Below, one piece after another: positions 50,957 through 63,783 of a stretch of DNA of 64,000 nt. Each line of letters starts with the position of its first letter. Position 1 is the stretch's first letter. The notes under the pieces were generated by a model. The model was not told the DNA's origin. It worked only from the letters and a program-made list of their open reading frames with translations, and ran no database searches. Source of the stretch: Falsiroseomonas sp050563525 (GTDB lineage Bacteria > Pseudomonadota > Alphaproteobacteria > Acetobacterales > Acetobacteraceae); the NCBI RefSeq assembly GCF_050563525.1, contig NZ_JBNXUN010000001.1, positions 186,001 through 250,000 on the forward strand, read 5' to 3'. Both the position numbers and the translations under genes were made by a program.

Positions 50957-51813
50957 TTCCTGAGCCTCGGGTTGAACTGGTCCCGGATCTGGTCGCCGAC
51001 GATGTTGATGGCAACGATCAGCAGGATCAGCGCGATGCCCGGATAGACCGAGATCCAGCTTCGCCCGTTCATCATATAGGGAAAGCCGTTGGCGATCAGC
51101 ATGCCGAGCGAAGGCTCCGTCGGCGGCAACCCAAGCCCGAGGAAGGACAGCGTCGCCTCCAGCGCGATCGCATTCGCCACCTGTACCGTGCCGACCACGA
51201 TCAGCGGCGGCAGGCAGTTCGGCAGGATGTGGCGCAGCACCACGCGCCAGCTCGGCAGCGGCGTGGCGGAGGCGGCTTCCACGTAGTCCTTCTGCCGTTC
51301 CGCCGTGGCGGCCCCGTAGGCGGTGCGGGCGAAGTAGGCGTACTGCGCCGCGACCAGCGCGATGATGAGCTGCGACTTCCCCTGCCCCAGCACCGCCACC
51401 AGCACCAGCGCCAGCAGGATCGCGGGGAAGGACAGTTGCAGGTCCACCACCCGCATCACCAGCGCCTCCACCCAGCCGCCGAGATGCGCGGACAGGATGC
51501 CGAGCGAGGCGCCCAGCGTCATCGCCACCGCGCCGGCCACAAGGCCCATCTGCAGCGAAATGCGCAGCCCGTACAGGATGGCCGACAGCAGGTCCCGCCC
51601 CTGTGCATCCGTGCCGAGCCAATGGACATAGCCGCCAGAGCCCTCGTAGCCCGGCGGCCGGCGTGCATCCATCAGGTCCAGGATCGCAAGGTCGTAGGGA
51701 TCCTGCGGCGCAAACATTGGCGCCGTCAGCGCCGCCAGCACCACCAGCACCACGACGGCGAGGGCTGCGACGGCGACCCAGTTCTCGCGGTATTCGCGCC
51801 AGAACGCCCTCAC
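50953..51813 (-). CDS. Dipeptide-type ABC transporter permease (DppC-like)
   Basis: Permease of 286 residues. The first helix is VAVAALAVVVLVVLAALTAP near residue 13; the family pattern YVHWLGTDAQGRDLLSAILYG is near 62-82; and the coupling loop is QKDYVEAASATPLPSWRVVLRHILPN near 178. It is the complete counterpart of the truncated gene at 1-653. It couples with both neighbours by ATGA and feeds the DppDF ATPases downstream. Confidence 0.94.
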   Translation of the reverse strand: MRAFWREYRENWVAVAALAVVVLVVLAALTAPMFAPQDPYDLAILDLMDARRPPGYEGSGGYVHWLGTDAQGRDLLSAILYGLRISLQMGLVAGAVAMTLGASLGILSAHLGGWVEALVMRVVDLQLSFPAILLALVLVAVLGQGKSQLIIALVAAQYAYFARTAYGAATAERQKDYVEAASATPLPSWRVVLRHILPNCLPPLIVVGTVQVANAIALEATLSFLGLGLPPTEPSLGMLIANGFPYMMNGRSWISVYPGIALILLIVAINIVGDQIRDQFNPRLRK

Positions 51814-52784
51814 GCCGCGCGTCCCCGACGCAGCCGCGGGTCCAGCAGCGCGTAGGACAGGTCGACCACCAGGTTGATGGTGACGAACAGGAAGGCGACC
51901 AGCACCAGGTAGGCGACCATTACCGGGCGGTCGAGCGAGGTGATGCTGTCGATGATCAGCTTGCCCACGCCCGGCCAGGAAAAGATCGTCTCGGTCACCA
52001 CCGCGAAGGCGAGAGTCGAGGCGAATTCCAGTCCGAACACCGTCACCAGCGGAATCGAGATCAGCCGCAGCACGTGCCGCCGCAGGATGGTGAACTCGGT
52101 CAATCCGGCGGCACGCGCGAACTTCACCGTGTCCGTCAGCATGATCTCCCGCGTTCCGGCTCGGGCCAGCCGGATCATCATGGCCAGCTTGAAAAGCGAC
52201 AGGTTCAGCGCCGGCAGCACCAGGTAGGTCAGGCCCTCCGCCGTCAGGAAGGACCAGCCGACGCCGAACACCTCCACCACCGGTCCGCGATCGCCCGCCG
52301 GCAGCCAGCCGAGGTTCACCGCGAAGGTCAGGATCAACAGCAGCCCCACCCAGAAGGTCGGCACCGAGAATCCGAGCACCGATACCGCCATGATGGCGCG
52401 GGAGGATTTCGCCTCCGGCCGGTAGCCGGCATAAATGCCGAGCGGGATGCCGATGAAGGCGCCGATCAGGACCGAAGCCAGGGCGAGCTCAAGCGTCGCC
52501 GGCAGCCGCGCCATAACCAGTTCCAGCACCGGGATGTCGAACACGAAGGACCGCCCGAAGTCCCCCGAGAGCAGCCGCCCGACGAAGGCGAAATACTGCT
52601 GCCACAGCGGCAGGTCCAAACCATACCGGGCAATGGTATCGGCCCGGATATCCTGCGTCGCATCCGGGGAGATCAGCACGTCGATCGGGTTGCCGATGGC
52701 GTAGACGCCGACAAAAACCAGCGCCGACATGGCGAGCATGACGAGGACGGATTGCAGGAGTCGCTGGATGATGAAGCCGAGCAT
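51810..52784 (-). CDS. Dipeptide-type ABC transporter permease (DppB-like)
   Basis: Permease of 324 residues, starting MLGFIIQRLLQSVLVMLAMS. Family patterns are IRADTIARYGLDLPLWQQYF near residue 46, PATLELALASVLIGAFIGIPLGI near 95, the coupling segment LTDTVKFARAAGLTEFTILRRHVLR near 212, and the terminal DLSYALLDPRLRRG. First gene of a minus-strand operon of four transporter genes. It is divergent from the receptor gene at 52871 across an 86-base gap. Confidence 0.94.
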   Translation of the reverse strand: MLGFIIQRLLQSVLVMLAMSALVFVGVYAIGNPIDVLISPDATQDIRADTIARYGLDLPLWQQYFAFVGRLLSGDFGRSFVFDIPVLELVMARLPATLELALASVLIGAFIGIPLGIYAGYRPEAKSSRAIMAVSVLGFSVPTFWVGLLLILTFAVNLGWLPAGDRGPVVEVFGVGWSFLTAEGLTYLVLPALNLSLFKLAMMIRLARAGTREIMLTDTVKFARAAGLTEFTILRRHVLRLISIPLVTVFGLEFASTLAFAVVTETIFSWPGVGKLIIDSITSLDRPVMVAYLVLVAFLFVTINLVVDLSYALLDPRLRRGRAA

Positions 52785-52870
52785 TCCTCCCCACTATCGG
52801 GGCATGGACAGCGGACGCAAGCCGTTCCTACCATGATCCGGACAGGACGCTTCAAATCGAGAACCCCGCA

Positions 52871-54457
52871 ATGACCCAGAACATCCGCAACCTCGCCCTG
52901 GCCGCGACCACCGGGCTGATGCTTTCGGGCGCGGCAATCGGCCAGACCCTCAACCTCGGCGTCCGCGCGGGGCCGGAGGGCGTGGACCCCCACTTCACCG
53001 CGACGGGCACCCATGCGGAAGCCCTGAAGCATGTCTTCGACACGCTGGTGACTTCGGGCGACAACCTGCAACTGCTGCCCGGCATCGCCGAAAGCTGGCG
53101 GCCGGTGGATGCCACCACCTGGGAATTCAAGCTGCGCCAGGGCGTCACCTTCCATGACGGCAGCCCTATGACGGCTGAGGACGTGGTTGCCTCGATCCGT
53201 CGGATGCAGGTGCTGTCCGGGCCGAACCCCACGCGCATCTACGTCCGCAACGTGAAGGATTTGCGGATCGTCGACCCGCACACGCTGCACGTCATCACGG
53301 ACGGCCCGGCTCCGACCCTGCCGAACGACTTCATCCGGGTCTTCATCACCAGCGCCCGCGCCACTGCCGGCCTGACGCCGGAGACCAGCAACGAGGCGTT
53401 CAATTCCGGCCGCGCCGCCATCGGCACCGGCCCCTACCGCTTCGTCTCCTGGACCCCGCGGGAACAGTTCGTGGTGGACCGCAACGACAGCTACTGGGGT
53501 GGGGCACAGCCCTGGGCTCGGCACATCCGCCGCGAGATTCCGAACGATGCCGCCCGCGTCGCGCAGCTTCGCACCGGCCAGGTGGACATGATCGTGCGCG
53601 TGCCGGCCGCCGATGTCTCGACGCTGGAGCGTGACCGGGCGCTGCGGGTGGTGAAGGCGGACACCGTCTACGTCTTCAACCTGCAGCTCGACTACCGCGA
53701 GACCACGCCGCAGGTAACGGCCAAGGACGGCTCCCGCCTCGCCGCCAACCCCTACCGCGACATCCGGGTGCGGGAGGCGATGGACCTCGCCATCGACCGC
53801 CGCGCGCTCGCCGAGATCGCCATGGAGGGCCTCGGCGCGCCGCAGGGCCAGATGGTGACGCCCGGCATCTTCGGCTTCAACCCGGCCATCCCGATCCCGA
53901 CGCCGAACCTGGCGCGCGCCCGCACCCTGCTGACCGAGGCCGGCTACCCCAACGGCTTCCGCATGGTGCTGAACTTCACCAACAATCGACTGCCTGGCGA
54001 CAACGGCGTCGGCACCGCGCTGGCCCAGATGTTTGCTCGAATTGGCATTGAGGTCCAGGCGGCGGGACAGCCGGCAGCGGTGATCTTCCCCGCCCGCGCG
54101 CGTGGCGAATTGTCGAACATCATGGCCGGCTGGGGCACGCTGACCGGGGAGGCGAACTACTACTATTCGTCCAACGCCCACACCAACAACCCGGCGCTCC
54201 GCCTCGGTGCCTTCAACTGGCACGGCTATTCCAACCCGGAGATGGACCGCCTGATCCAGGCCGCCGGCGTGGAACTGGACGAGAAGAAGCGCGAGCAGCT
54301 TCTCCAGGAAATCGCCACCCTGTTCACGCGGGAACGCGTCGGCATGCCGCTGACCTCCGTCGGCAGCGCCTGGGCGATGCGGCGGGACCGGGTGAACCTG
54401 GTGCGGGCGCGGACGGATGAGGACACGCTGGCCATGGACATCGTGCCGACACGCTGA
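52871..54457 (+). CDS. ABC transporter solute-binding protein, family 5
   Basis: Receptor of 528 residues with a short signal peptide (MTQNIRNLALAATTGLMLSG, cleavage near AIGQT). Motifs are IAESWRPVDATTWEFKLRQG near residue 73, MTAEDVVASIRRM near 100, and RDIRVREAMDLAIDRRALAE near 295. It differs from the other two family-5 receptors (no AARFPVAD motif). The ATG of the next gene overlaps its stop, which ties the receptor to creatininase-like, ketopantoate-reductase-like and M20 genes, so the cargo is probably a peptide or cyclic amide degraded by these. Confidence 0.93.
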   Translation: MTQNIRNLALAATTGLMLSGAAIGQTLNLGVRAGPEGVDPHFTATGTHAEALKHVFDTLVTSGDNLQLLPGIAESWRPVDATTWEFKLRQGVTFHDGSPMTAEDVVASIRRMQVLSGPNPTRIYVRNVKDLRIVDPHTLHVITDGPAPTLPNDFIRVFITSARATAGLTPETSNEAFNSGRAAIGTGPYRFVSWTPREQFVVDRNDSYWGGAQPWARHIRREIPNDAARVAQLRTGQVDMIVRVPAADVSTLERDRALRVVKADTVYVFNLQLDYRETTPQVTAKDGSRLAANPYRDIRVREAMDLAIDRRALAEIAMEGLGAPQGQMVTPGIFGFNPAIPIPTPNLARARTLLTEAGYPNGFRMVLNFTNNRLPGDNGVGTALAQMFARIGIEVQAAGQPAAVIFPARARGELSNIMAGWGTLTGEANYYYSSNAHTNNPALRLGAFNWHGYSNPEMDRLIQAAGVELDEKKREQLLQEIATLFTRERVGMPLTSVGSAWAMRRDRVNLVRARTDEDTLAMDIVPTR

Positions 54458-55167
54458 TGAACATCGCCGAGCACAACTGGAAGGACGTCGAGGCGCGGCT
54501 GCGCCTCGATGACCGCTGCGTGCTGCCGCTGGGCAGCACGGAACAGCACGCGCAGCTTTCGCTGTGCACGGATGCGATCCTGGCCGAACGGGTGGCGCGC
54601 GAAGCCGCCGCGCCGCTCGGCGTGCCGGTGTTCCCGGTGATGCCCTTCGGCCTCGCGCCATACTTTTCCGAGTTTCCCGGCACCCTCTCGCTGCGCGTCG
54701 AGACGCTGCTGGCGGTGATGCGCGACCTGGCCGACAGTGTCTTCCGGGTTGGCTTCCGCCGCGTGCTGATCGTCAACGGCCATGGCGGCAACGCTCCCGT
54801 CGCGGCGCTGGCGCAGCAGATGATGGCTGAACAGCCTGGCCTCAGCGCAAAATTCCACAACTGGTACAACGCGCCGCGCACCTGGGCTGCCGCGCTCGCC
54901 GCCGATCCCTCCGCCAGCCACGGCAACTGGTTCGAGAACTACCCCTGGACCCGCCTCGACCATGCGCCGGCGCCGGAAGGTCGCAAGCCGCAACCCGATA
55001 TCGCGCTGATGAAGGCGGGCGGCCCTGCGGACTGCAAGGCGATCCTCGGCGATGGCTCCTTCGGCGGACCGTGGCAGTTGCCCGATGCTACCATGCAGGC
55101 GCTGTGGGACACCGGGGTCGCAGAGACGCGCGAAGCGCTGGAGGGACCATGGCCGACCCGATCCTGA
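54457..55167 (+). CDS. Creatininase-family amidohydrolase
   Basis: Metal-dependent cyclic-amide hydrolase of 236 residues. Metal ligands are in LPLGSTEQHAQLSLCTDA (Glu, His and Asp, near residues 27-42), NGHGGN near 108, and the Glu of SHGNWFENYPW (near 157). The family usually has HAGEFET at that last site, so this member is slightly divergent. Creatininases open cyclic amides such as creatinine, lactams or formamides. The ATG shares the A of the preceding TGA, and its 3' end overlaps the next gene by 19 bases. Confidence 0.9.
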   Translation: MNIAEHNWKDVEARLRLDDRCVLPLGSTEQHAQLSLCTDAILAERVAREAAAPLGVPVFPVMPFGLAPYFSEFPGTLSLRVETLLAVMRDLADSVFRVGFRRVLIVNGHGGNAPVAALAQQMMAEQPGLSAKFHNWYNAPRTWAAALAADPSASHGNWFENYPWTRLDHAPAPEGRKPQPDIALMKAGGPADCKAILGDGSFGGPWQLPDATMQALWDTGVAETREALEGPWPTRS

Positions 55168-56159
55168 TCTGGGGCGCGGGCGCCATCGGCGGCACGCTCG
55201 GCGCGCATTGGGCGCGGGCCGGCCATGACGTGCTGCTGGTCGATACCGTCGCCGAGCATGTCGAGGCCTGCCGCACCACCGGCCTCGCCATCACCGGCCC
55301 GGTGACCGAGTTCACCCAGGTGATCCCGGCCGTGACGCCGGCCAAACTCACCGGCACCTATTCCCGAATCGTGCTGGCGGTGAAGGCGCAGGCCACCGCG
55401 GCGGCCATCCCGATGCTGGCGCCGCATCTGAAGCCGGACGGCTTCGTCTTCTCCGCCCAGAACGGACTGAACGAGATCGCCCTGTCGCGCGCTTTCGGCG
55501 CGGAGCGCGTGATGGGCTGTTTCGTCAATTTTGGCGCCGACTGGCACGGCCCCGGCCAGATCCTGTTCGGCAATCGCAGCGCGCTGGTGATCGGCGAACT
55601 GGACGGCGTGACGCGCCCGCGGACGGAGGCGATGTTCGCGCTCGCTCGTGAATTCGAGCCGGACGCGATCCTGACGCCCGACATCTGGTCCTACCTCTGG
55701 GGCAAGATGAGCTACGGCGCCATGCTGTTCGCCACCGCCCTGAACCACGACAGCATGACCGAAAATTTCGCTGACCCGGCCCGTATGCCAGTGTGGCTCA
55801 CGCTGGGGCGGGAGGTGGCGGCGACGGCGCTGGCGCATGGAGTCACCCCGCGCGGCTTCGGCGGGTTCGACCCGATGGCGTTCGCGCCAGGCCAGCCCGA
55901 TGCGACCGGCGAGAAGATCGTCCACTGGCTGCGCGATTTCACCGCCGTCGGCGCCAAGACCCATTCCGGCATCTGGCGCGACCTGGCCGTCCGCAAGCGC
56001 AAGACCGAGGCGGACGCGCAGATCGGCCTGATCCCGCCGCTCGCCGCGGAGAAGGGCGTGCAGGTGCCGATGTCGGAGAAGCTCCGCGCCCTGATTGCGG
56101 AGATCGAGACCGGCAAGCGCGAGCAGTCCCCCGAAACCTTCGCAGCGCTGCTGGCATGA
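55149..56159 (+). CDS. Ketopantoate reductase (PanE/ApbA)-family dehydrogenase
   Basis: Protein of 336 residues from the ATG at 55149 (MADPILIWGAGAIGGTLGAHWA), inside the creatininase gene end. It has the NADP-binding GxGxxG, the family VKAQATAAAIPMLAPHLKPDG near residue 78, and a Lys in DIWSYLWGKMSYGAMLFATALN near 180. The residues after about 240 deviate from pantothenate enzymes, so it may act on another 2-oxo acid. It is coupled by ATGA to the M20 gene downstream. Confidence 0.85.
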   Translation: MADPILIWGAGAIGGTLGAHWARAGHDVLLVDTVAEHVEACRTTGLAITGPVTEFTQVIPAVTPAKLTGTYSRIVLAVKAQATAAAIPMLAPHLKPDGFVFSAQNGLNEIALSRAFGAERVMGCFVNFGADWHGPGQILFGNRSALVIGELDGVTRPRTEAMFALAREFEPDAILTPDIWSYLWGKMSYGAMLFATALNHDSMTENFADPARMPVWLTLGREVAATALAHGVTPRGFGGFDPMAFAPGQPDATGEKIVHWLRDFTAVGAKTHSGIWRDLAVRKRKTEADAQIGLIPPLAAEKGVQVPMSEKLRALIAEIETGKREQSPETFAALLA

Positions 56160-57559
56160 CCGACCCTGTCCTGGACCATCTGCTGGCCGGGCGGTCCGGC
56201 TTCATCGCGCGGTTGGGCGAGCTGGTCGCCTGCCCTTCCGTCTCCACCGACCCAGCCTATGCCGCCGGCATGGCGGCGGCGCGGGACTGGTGGCGGGCGC
56301 GGCTGACGGCGCTTGGCTTCCAGGACGCGCGGGAGGTTTCGGCCGGCGGCCACCCCGCCGTCACCGCCCGGTGGCACGGCGCCGGGCCACAGGCGCCGAC
56401 GCTGCTGGTCTACGGCCATTATGACGTGCAGCCGCCGGACCCGGTGGCGGCTTGGACCTCCCCCGCCTTCACCCTGGCCTCCCGCCACGGCCGCCTGTTC
56501 GCGCGCGGCGTGTCGGACGACAAGGGGCCGTCGCTGCTCGCCATCGAGACGCTCGGCGCGTTCCTCGCCGTCGAGGGCCGCCTTCCCTGCAACGTCACGC
56601 TGCTGCTGGAGGGCGAGGAGGAGGTTGGCTCCGCGACGCTCGCGAAGATCCTGGTCCAGCATCGGGAGGATTTCGCCGCCGACGCCGCACTGTCCGCCGA
56701 TGGCGCCCGCTGGCGCGCCGACCTGCCCACCATCACCATCGGGACGCGTGGCAACACCGGGCTGGAGCTGTCGCTGCGCAGCGCGGTGAAGGATCTGCAT
56801 TCCGGCCGCTATGGCGGCGTGGTGGCGAATGCCGCGCAGGCCATGGCCCGCCTGCTCGCCACGCTGCACGATTCGGACGGGAACATCGCCGTCGCCGGCT
56901 TCCGCGACGGCATGGCGGACCCGACCGAAGCCGAGCGCGCCGCGCTGGCCGCCATTCCCTACGATGTGGCCGCACACGACGCCTCCACCGGTGCGGCACC
57001 CAGTGGGCTGGATTCAGGACGGTTTCTGGAACGCCTTTGGCATCAGCCGACGCTGGAGGTGAACGGCATGTGGGGCGGCTACACCGGCCCCGGCGGCAAG
57101 ACCGTCATTCCCGCCGAGGCGCATGCCAAGCTGTCGATGCGCCTGGTGCCTGGGCAGCACCCGGCGCGGGTGCTGGCCGCGGTCACCGCCCATCTTCACG
57201 CCCACTGCCCACCGCGCACAACGCTCGAGATCCGCACGCATCGCGAGGGCAGCCAGGCCACCGCCGTACCGCCCGCGCACCCGCTGCTGCTGGCCGCCGA
57301 GGCCGCGCTGGCCGAGACCACCGGCACCGTGCCGCTGCGCGTCCGCATGGGCGCGACGCTGCCGCTGACCGATATCGTCCAGCGCGTGCTGGGGCTTGAG
57401 ACGGTGATGTTTTCCTTCGCCACGGCGGACGAGGATTTTCACGCGCCCGACGAGAACTGGCGCGAAAGCGCGATCCCGGAGGGCTTCGCCGCCTGGGTGG
57501 CGCTGCTGCGCCGCGTCGGCGGGCTGAGCCCGGAGGATTTCGCGCCCTACCGGAGTTGA
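56156..57559 (+). CDS. M20-family dipeptidase/peptidase (intact active site)
   Basis: Protein of 467 residues starting at an ATG overlapping the previous stop. It keeps all expected metal and catalytic residues: VYGHYDVQP near residue 86, FARGVSDDKGPSLLAIE near 116, the Glu-Glu pair in LLLEGEEEVGSATLAKIL near 150, and the later acidic ligand in ALSADG. A domain with SAVKDLHSGRYGG and the C-terminal ATADEDFHAPDENWR follows the dipeptidase/carnosinase group. It is the last gene of the receptor-led operon, so it would finish degradation of the imported compound. It converges with gluconokinase, overlapping it by 13 bases. Confidence 0.92.
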   Translation: MTDPVLDHLLAGRSGFIARLGELVACPSVSTDPAYAAGMAAARDWWRARLTALGFQDAREVSAGGHPAVTARWHGAGPQAPTLLVYGHYDVQPPDPVAAWTSPAFTLASRHGRLFARGVSDDKGPSLLAIETLGAFLAVEGRLPCNVTLLLEGEEEVGSATLAKILVQHREDFAADAALSADGARWRADLPTITIGTRGNTGLELSLRSAVKDLHSGRYGGVVANAAQAMARLLATLHDSDGNIAVAGFRDGMADPTEAERAALAAIPYDVAAHDASTGAAPSGLDSGRFLERLWHQPTLEVNGMWGGYTGPGGKTVIPAEAHAKLSMRLVPGQHPARVLAAVTAHLHAHCPPRTTLEIRTHREGSQATAVPPAHPLLLAAEAALAETTGTVPLRVRMGATLPLTDIVQRVLGLETVMFSFATADEDFHAPDENWRESAIPEGFAAWVALLRRVGGLSPEDFAPYRS

Positions 57560-58038
57560 TCGAGCGCCGCCTCGGCCAGCGCCCGCGGCGTCGCCGCCAC
57601 GTCCAGCACGATGGCGCCTTCCTCCGCATCTGGCGCTTCCAGCGTGGCGAACTGACTGGCGACCAGGCTCGCCGGCATGAAATGCCCCGCCCGCGCGGCC
57701 TGCCGCGCCGCGACCAAGTCCTGGTCGCCGCGCAGGAACACCAGCCGCAGGTCCGGCGCCACGGCGCGCAGCCTGTCGCGGTAGGCACGCTTCAGGGCGG
57801 AACAGGTCACCACGCAGCCGCGGCCGCGATGTGCCGCCAGATGCGCGCCAATGGCGTCCAGCCAGGGCGCCCGATCGCTGTCGTCCAACGGCTCGCCGCG
57901 CGACATCTTCGCCACGTTGGCCGGCGGGTGGAAATCGTCCGCGTCGTCGAAACCCACCCCCAGCCCCGCCGCGATCAGCGGCCCGACGGTCGATTTCCCG
58001 GCCCCCGAGACACCCATCACCAGGACCAGCGCCGTCAT
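57547..58038 (-). CDS. gntK: Gluconokinase
   Basis: Enzyme of 163 residues from the ATG at 58038 (MTALVLVMGVSGAGKSTVG). The P-loop GVSGAGKST is near residue 9; ADDFHPPANVAKMSRGEPLDDSDRAPWL (near 34-60) is the gluconokinase substrate segment; VTCSALKRAYRDRLR is near 77. It phosphorylates gluconate to 6-phosphogluconate. It is coupled by ATGA overlap to the 6-phosphogluconate dehydrogenase gene upstream, so both steps are made together. Confidence 0.93.
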   Translation of the reverse strand: MTALVLVMGVSGAGKSTVGPLIAAGLGVGFDDADDFHPPANVAKMSRGEPLDDSDRAPWLDAIGAHLAAHRGRGCVVTCSALKRAYRDRLRAVAPDLRLVFLRGDQDLVAARQAARAGHFMPASLVASQFATLEAPDAEEGAIVLDVAATPRALAEAALDQLR

Positions 58039-59012
58039 TTCGGCTCCAGGTGCCCGCCGAAGGCGTTGCGCATGGCGGATAGCGACCTGTCCGCGAAGGG
58101 CGATTCCTGCCTCGACCGGAACCGCGAATACAGCGCCGCGGACAGCACTGGCGCCGGCACCGCGCTCTCGACCGCCGCCTGCACCGCCCAGCGCCCCTCG
58201 CCGCTGTCGCCGACCCGGCCGGAGTAGCCGGAAAGCTCGCCATCCGCCGCAAGCGCCTGCGCCGTCAGGTCGAGCAGCCAGGAGGCGACGACGGAGCCGC
58301 GGCGCCAGGCCTCGGTGATGTCCGGCACGTCGAGACTGAGGCGCAATTCCTCCGGCACCACGTCGCTGTCGGCCTGGCGGAGCAACTCCAGCCCCTCCGC
58401 CATCGCCTGCATCATCCCGTATTCGACAGCGTTGTGGACCATCTTGGTGAAATGACCTGCGCCATTCGCACCGCAATGGATGTAGCCCTGCGGCGGGCGC
58501 GGATCGGCGGCTGGGTCGCGGCCCGGCGTCGGCGGTGCCGCACCCTCCCCGGGTGCCAGCGCCTTGAAGACGGGGTCGAGCCGCTCGACCTGCTCGGCCG
58601 GCCCGCCGATCATCAGGCAGTAGCCCCGCGCCAGGCCCCAGACGCCGCCGGAGGTGCCGATATCCAGCATGTCCACACCAACGTCGCGCAGCATTGCGGC
58701 GCGGCGGATGGCGTCCTTCCACATCCCGTTGCCGCCATCGATGGCGACATCGCCGGGCGCCAGCAGATTCGCCAGCTGGCAGATGGCTTCCTCCGTCGCC
58801 GCGCCGGCGGGCAGCATGACCCAGACAGTGCGCGGTTCCGGCAGGCGTTCCACGAGATCCGCGAGGTCGGAGGCCGCCTCCGCGCCCTCCGCGGCCAGCG
58901 CCGCGACGGCAGCCGGGTCGCGGTCCCAGACGGTGCAGGTGATGCCGGCGCGCGCCAGGCGCCGCACCAGGTTGCCGCCCATGCGCCCAAGCCCGACCAT
59001 GCCGATCTGCAT
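58035..59012 (-). CDS. gnd: 6-phosphogluconate dehydrogenase, short-form (decarboxylating)
   Basis: Protein of 325 residues, the short YqeC/GntZ-like type (classical enzymes are about 470). It starts MQIGMVGLGRMGGNLVRRLA and has the VWVMLPAG segment, the signature IDGGNGMWKDAIRR near residue 93, CGANGAGHFTKMVHNAVEYGMMQA near 178-200 (catalytic Lys and His), and WRRGSVVASWLLDL. It is the first gene of a two-gene operon with gluconokinase. It oxidises 6-phosphogluconate to ribulose 5-phosphate. Confidence 0.92.
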   Translation of the reverse strand: MQIGMVGLGRMGGNLVRRLARAGITCTVWDRDPAAVAALAAEGAEAASDLADLVERLPEPRTVWVMLPAGAATEEAICQLANLLAPGDVAIDGGNGMWKDAIRRAAMLRDVGVDMLDIGTSGGVWGLARGYCLMIGGPAEQVERLDPVFKALAPGEGAAPPTPGRDPAADPRPPQGYIHCGANGAGHFTKMVHNAVEYGMMQAMAEGLELLRQADSDVVPEELRLSLDVPDITEAWRRGSVVASWLLDLTAQALAADGELSGYSGRVGDSGEGRWAVQAAVESAVPAPVLSAALYSRFRSRQESPFADRSLSAMRNAFGGHLEPK

Positions 59013-59081
59013 TGCCTGTCCTCCCCCGAATCAGCACTCAGGATGAGCGGGGGATGCGGTCAGGACAAGCCGCCCGCAGAG

Positions 59082-59107
59082 CCCTCTCCCCCTGCCGGGG
59101 GAGCGGG
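59082..59107 (-). terminator. GC-rich hairpin after the MBL-fold gene
   Basis: Eleven-base arms (59082-59092 and 59097-59107) pair with one mismatch around TGCC, five bases after the stop (59112) of the minus-strand MBL gene. There is no T-run. It belongs with the similar hairpin at 1607-1630. Confidence 0.45.
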
Positions 59108-59111
59108 TTCT

Positions 59112-59999
59112 TCAGTCCAGGCCCGCGGCGGCCTCGGCCGTCTTCGGCTTCACCGGGATCTTCAGGTAGCGCACCCCGTTCGCCTCAGCCTGCGGGAAGC
59201 GCCCGGCGCGAATGTTGACCTGAATGGAAGGCAGCAGCAGCGCCGGCGCCGCCAGCTTCGCATCGCGGGCGGTGCGGAAGGCAACGAATTCCTCCTCCGT
59301 CCGGCCGTCCTTCACATGCGGATTGTGGGCGCGCTGTTCGGCCACGGTGGATTGCCAGGCGAAGTGGTCCCGGCCCGGCGCCTTGTAGTCGTGGCACATC
59401 CACAGCCGTGTCTCCGGCGGCAACGCCAGCAGGCGATGGATGGACCGGTACAGCGTCCGCGCATCGCCGCCGGGAAAATCGGCGCGCGCCGTGCCGTAGT
59501 CGTGCATGAACAGCGTGTCGCCGACGAAAACATCGTCCCCGATCCGGTACGCCGCGCAGGCCGGCGTGTGCCCCGGCACGTGCAGCACCTCGACCTCCAG
59601 CCCGCCGATCCGGAAGGTCTCGCCATCTTCGAACAGGTGGTCGAAGTCGCCGCCGCCGGGCGCCATGTCCTCCAGCCCGAAGACCGGCCGGAAGATGGTC
59701 TGCACCTGCTTCACGCCCGAGCCGATGCCGATGCGCGCGCCGCTGTGCTGGCGGATCCAGGGCGCGGCGGTCAGATGGTCGGCGTGGACATGGGTCTCCA
59801 GCACCCAGTCCAGCGTCAGCCCTTCCGCCTTCGCGGCGTCGAGCAGCTGCTGGGCGGAGGTCGTATCCGCCTCCCCGCTACGGTTGTCCCAATCCAGCAC
59901 CGGGTCCACCACCGCGCCGTGCTTCGTGACGGGGTCCCAGACCAGGTAGGAGACGGTGTTGGTCGGCTCGTCGAAGAAGGCGCGAATGGCGGCTGACAT
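59112..59999 (-). CDS. MBL-fold metallo-hydrolase, persulfide dioxygenase (ETHE1/Blh)-like
   Basis: Protein of 295 residues. The metal signature is LETHVHADHLTAAPW (about residues 68-73), followed by EVLHVPGHTPAC near 140 and DDVFVGDTLFMHDYG near 157, and an acidic WMCHDYKAPG near 200. This pattern and the PAWQST-like end with NIRAGRFPQ match the ETHE1/Blh group, which oxidises glutathione persulfide or acts in sulfide stress. It lies alone in a minus-strand gap; no sulfurtransferase gene is adjacent. Confidence 0.87.
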   Translation of the reverse strand: MSAAIRAFFDEPTNTVSYLVWDPVTKHGAVVDPVLDWDNRSGEADTTSAQQLLDAAKAEGLTLDWVLETHVHADHLTAAPWIRQHSGARIGIGSGVKQVQTIFRPVFGLEDMAPGGGDFDHLFEDGETFRIGGLEVEVLHVPGHTPACAAYRIGDDVFVGDTLFMHDYGTARADFPGGDARTLYRSIHRLLALPPETRLWMCHDYKAPGRDHFAWQSTVAEQRAHNPHVKDGRTEEEFVAFRTARDAKLAAPALLLPSIQVNIRAGRFPQAEANGVRYLKIPVKPKTAEAAAGLD

Positions 60000-60020
60000 G
60001 GCTTGCTCCCAGACGCTTCC

Positions 60021-60043
60021 GGCGGAGCATAGCGCTCTCCGCC
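60021..60043 (-). terminator. Weak hairpin between xdhB and the MBL gene
   Basis: GGCGGAG (60021-60027) faces CTCCGCC (60037-60043) around a 9-base loop, just downstream of the xdhB stop. There is no T-run, so the role as a terminator is only suggestive. Confidence 0.3.
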
Positions 60044-60052
60044 GCGCCCGTG

Positions 60053-63747
<3,695 letters not shown>

Positions 63748-63783
63748 GCGCCCAGGATAAGCAAATCCCGGGCCCCGCGCCTA

